From an uncultured Collinsella sp. (GTDB lineage: Bacteria > Actinomycetota > Coriobacteriia > Coriobacteriales > Coriobacteriaceae), in NCBI GenBank assembly GCA_938023905.1, contig CALJCO010000139.1, positions 1 to 5,627 of the forward strand: a stretch of 5,627 nt of DNA. The letters run 5' to 3'. Each line of letters starts with the position of its first letter. Position 1 is the first letter of the stretch. The notes below the pieces were generated by a model. It was not told where the DNA came from and searched no databases. It worked only from the letters and a program-made list of their open reading frames with translations. The position numbers and the translations under genes are program-made. Positions 5,525 to 5,627 of this stretch are shown piece after piece.

Positions 5525-5560
5525 TTACTCCCACTCGATGGCGTCGGTTCTGCCGTCCCG
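5525..5560 (-). pseudogene. Isolated guaA-like 3' end, possible attachment-site remnant
   Basis: On the minus strand the last codons read RDGRTDAIEWE-stop (TAA at 5527-5525), with an in-frame TGA just upstream at 5563-5561. The IEWE-stop ending and its DNA (GAGTGGGAGTAA) resemble the conserved C-terminus of GMP synthase (GuaA, usually ...PATIEWE). No further GuaA sequence lies upstream in any frame. Genomic islands are known to integrate at the 3' end of guaA, with a short GAGTGGGA-type core recalled for these sites, and leave a second copy of the gene's end. The terminator 41 bp downstream fits the native end of such a gene. With only about a dozen codons, chance resemblance is not excluded. 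Confidence 0.35.
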
Positions 5561-5569
5561 TCATTCCAG

Positions 5570-5627
5570 TTACACCCAGTTTTCGGCATCGACACGGAAC
5601 GCGTGCCGCCGAATGACGCGATGTCGC
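5570..5627 (-). CDS. Possible 3' end of a gene entering from the right
   Basis: A minus-strand frame is open from the window edge to a TAA at 5572-5570, giving 18 residues ending FRVDAENWV, with mostly G/C-ending codons. It is too short for any family call and may be chance. Confidence 0.2.
   Translation of the reverse strand, partial: RHRVIRRHAFRVDAENWV

Overview
The window looks like an accessory region of a high-GC, Gram-positive-type genome. Most coding DNA is GC-rich, ribosome binding sites are strong (GGAGG, AAGGAG), and two promoters have a perfect TATAAT box. A gut actinobacterium of the Coriobacteriia/Eggerthellaceae kind would fit, but this is inference from composition and gene style, not identification.

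From left to right: (1) 1-158, an edge stretch with no secure gene. (2) 158-1300, a distinctly AT-rich block with one minus-strand gene for a two-helix membrane protein of unknown function, followed by an intergenic stretch carrying three consecutive inverted repeats. (3) 1314-3143, a complete 1,830-bp transposon. It has 24-bp terminal inverted repeats (23/24 identical) and is flanked by an exact 8-bp target duplication, GTTAGTGC. Inside are a Lnu/ANT(2'')-type antibiotic nucleotidyltransferase gene (+) and a convergent IS1595-family transposase gene (-). A TATAAT box just inside the left repeat should drive the nucleotidyltransferase. (4) 3152-3569, the continuation of the palindrome-rich intergenic DNA that the transposon split. 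(5) 3570-5340, a promoter plus a two-gene operon with a 10-bp overlap: a winged-helix AbiEi-like antitoxin/regulator and an AbiEii-like nucleotidyltransferase toxin. (6) 5341-5627, an intergenic tail with a minus-strand rho-independent terminator and, 41 bp before it in the direction of transcription, an isolated ...AIEWE-stop. This resembles the extreme 3' end of guaA (GMP synthase), a known integration target of genomic islands, without the rest of the gene.

The most interesting object is the transposon: an IS1595-family element that has captured a putative lincosamide/aminoglycoside resistance gene, with both ends and the target duplication readable. It parallels described resistance-carrying IS1595 relatives (tISCpe8 with lnu(P), and ISSag10/MTnSag1 with lnu(C), recalled from the literature), but in GC-rich DNA. 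It sits inside an 18-bp dyad-symmetric target. The toxin-antitoxin pair and the possible guaA-type attachment remnant next to it suggest a mobile or defence-type neighbourhood.
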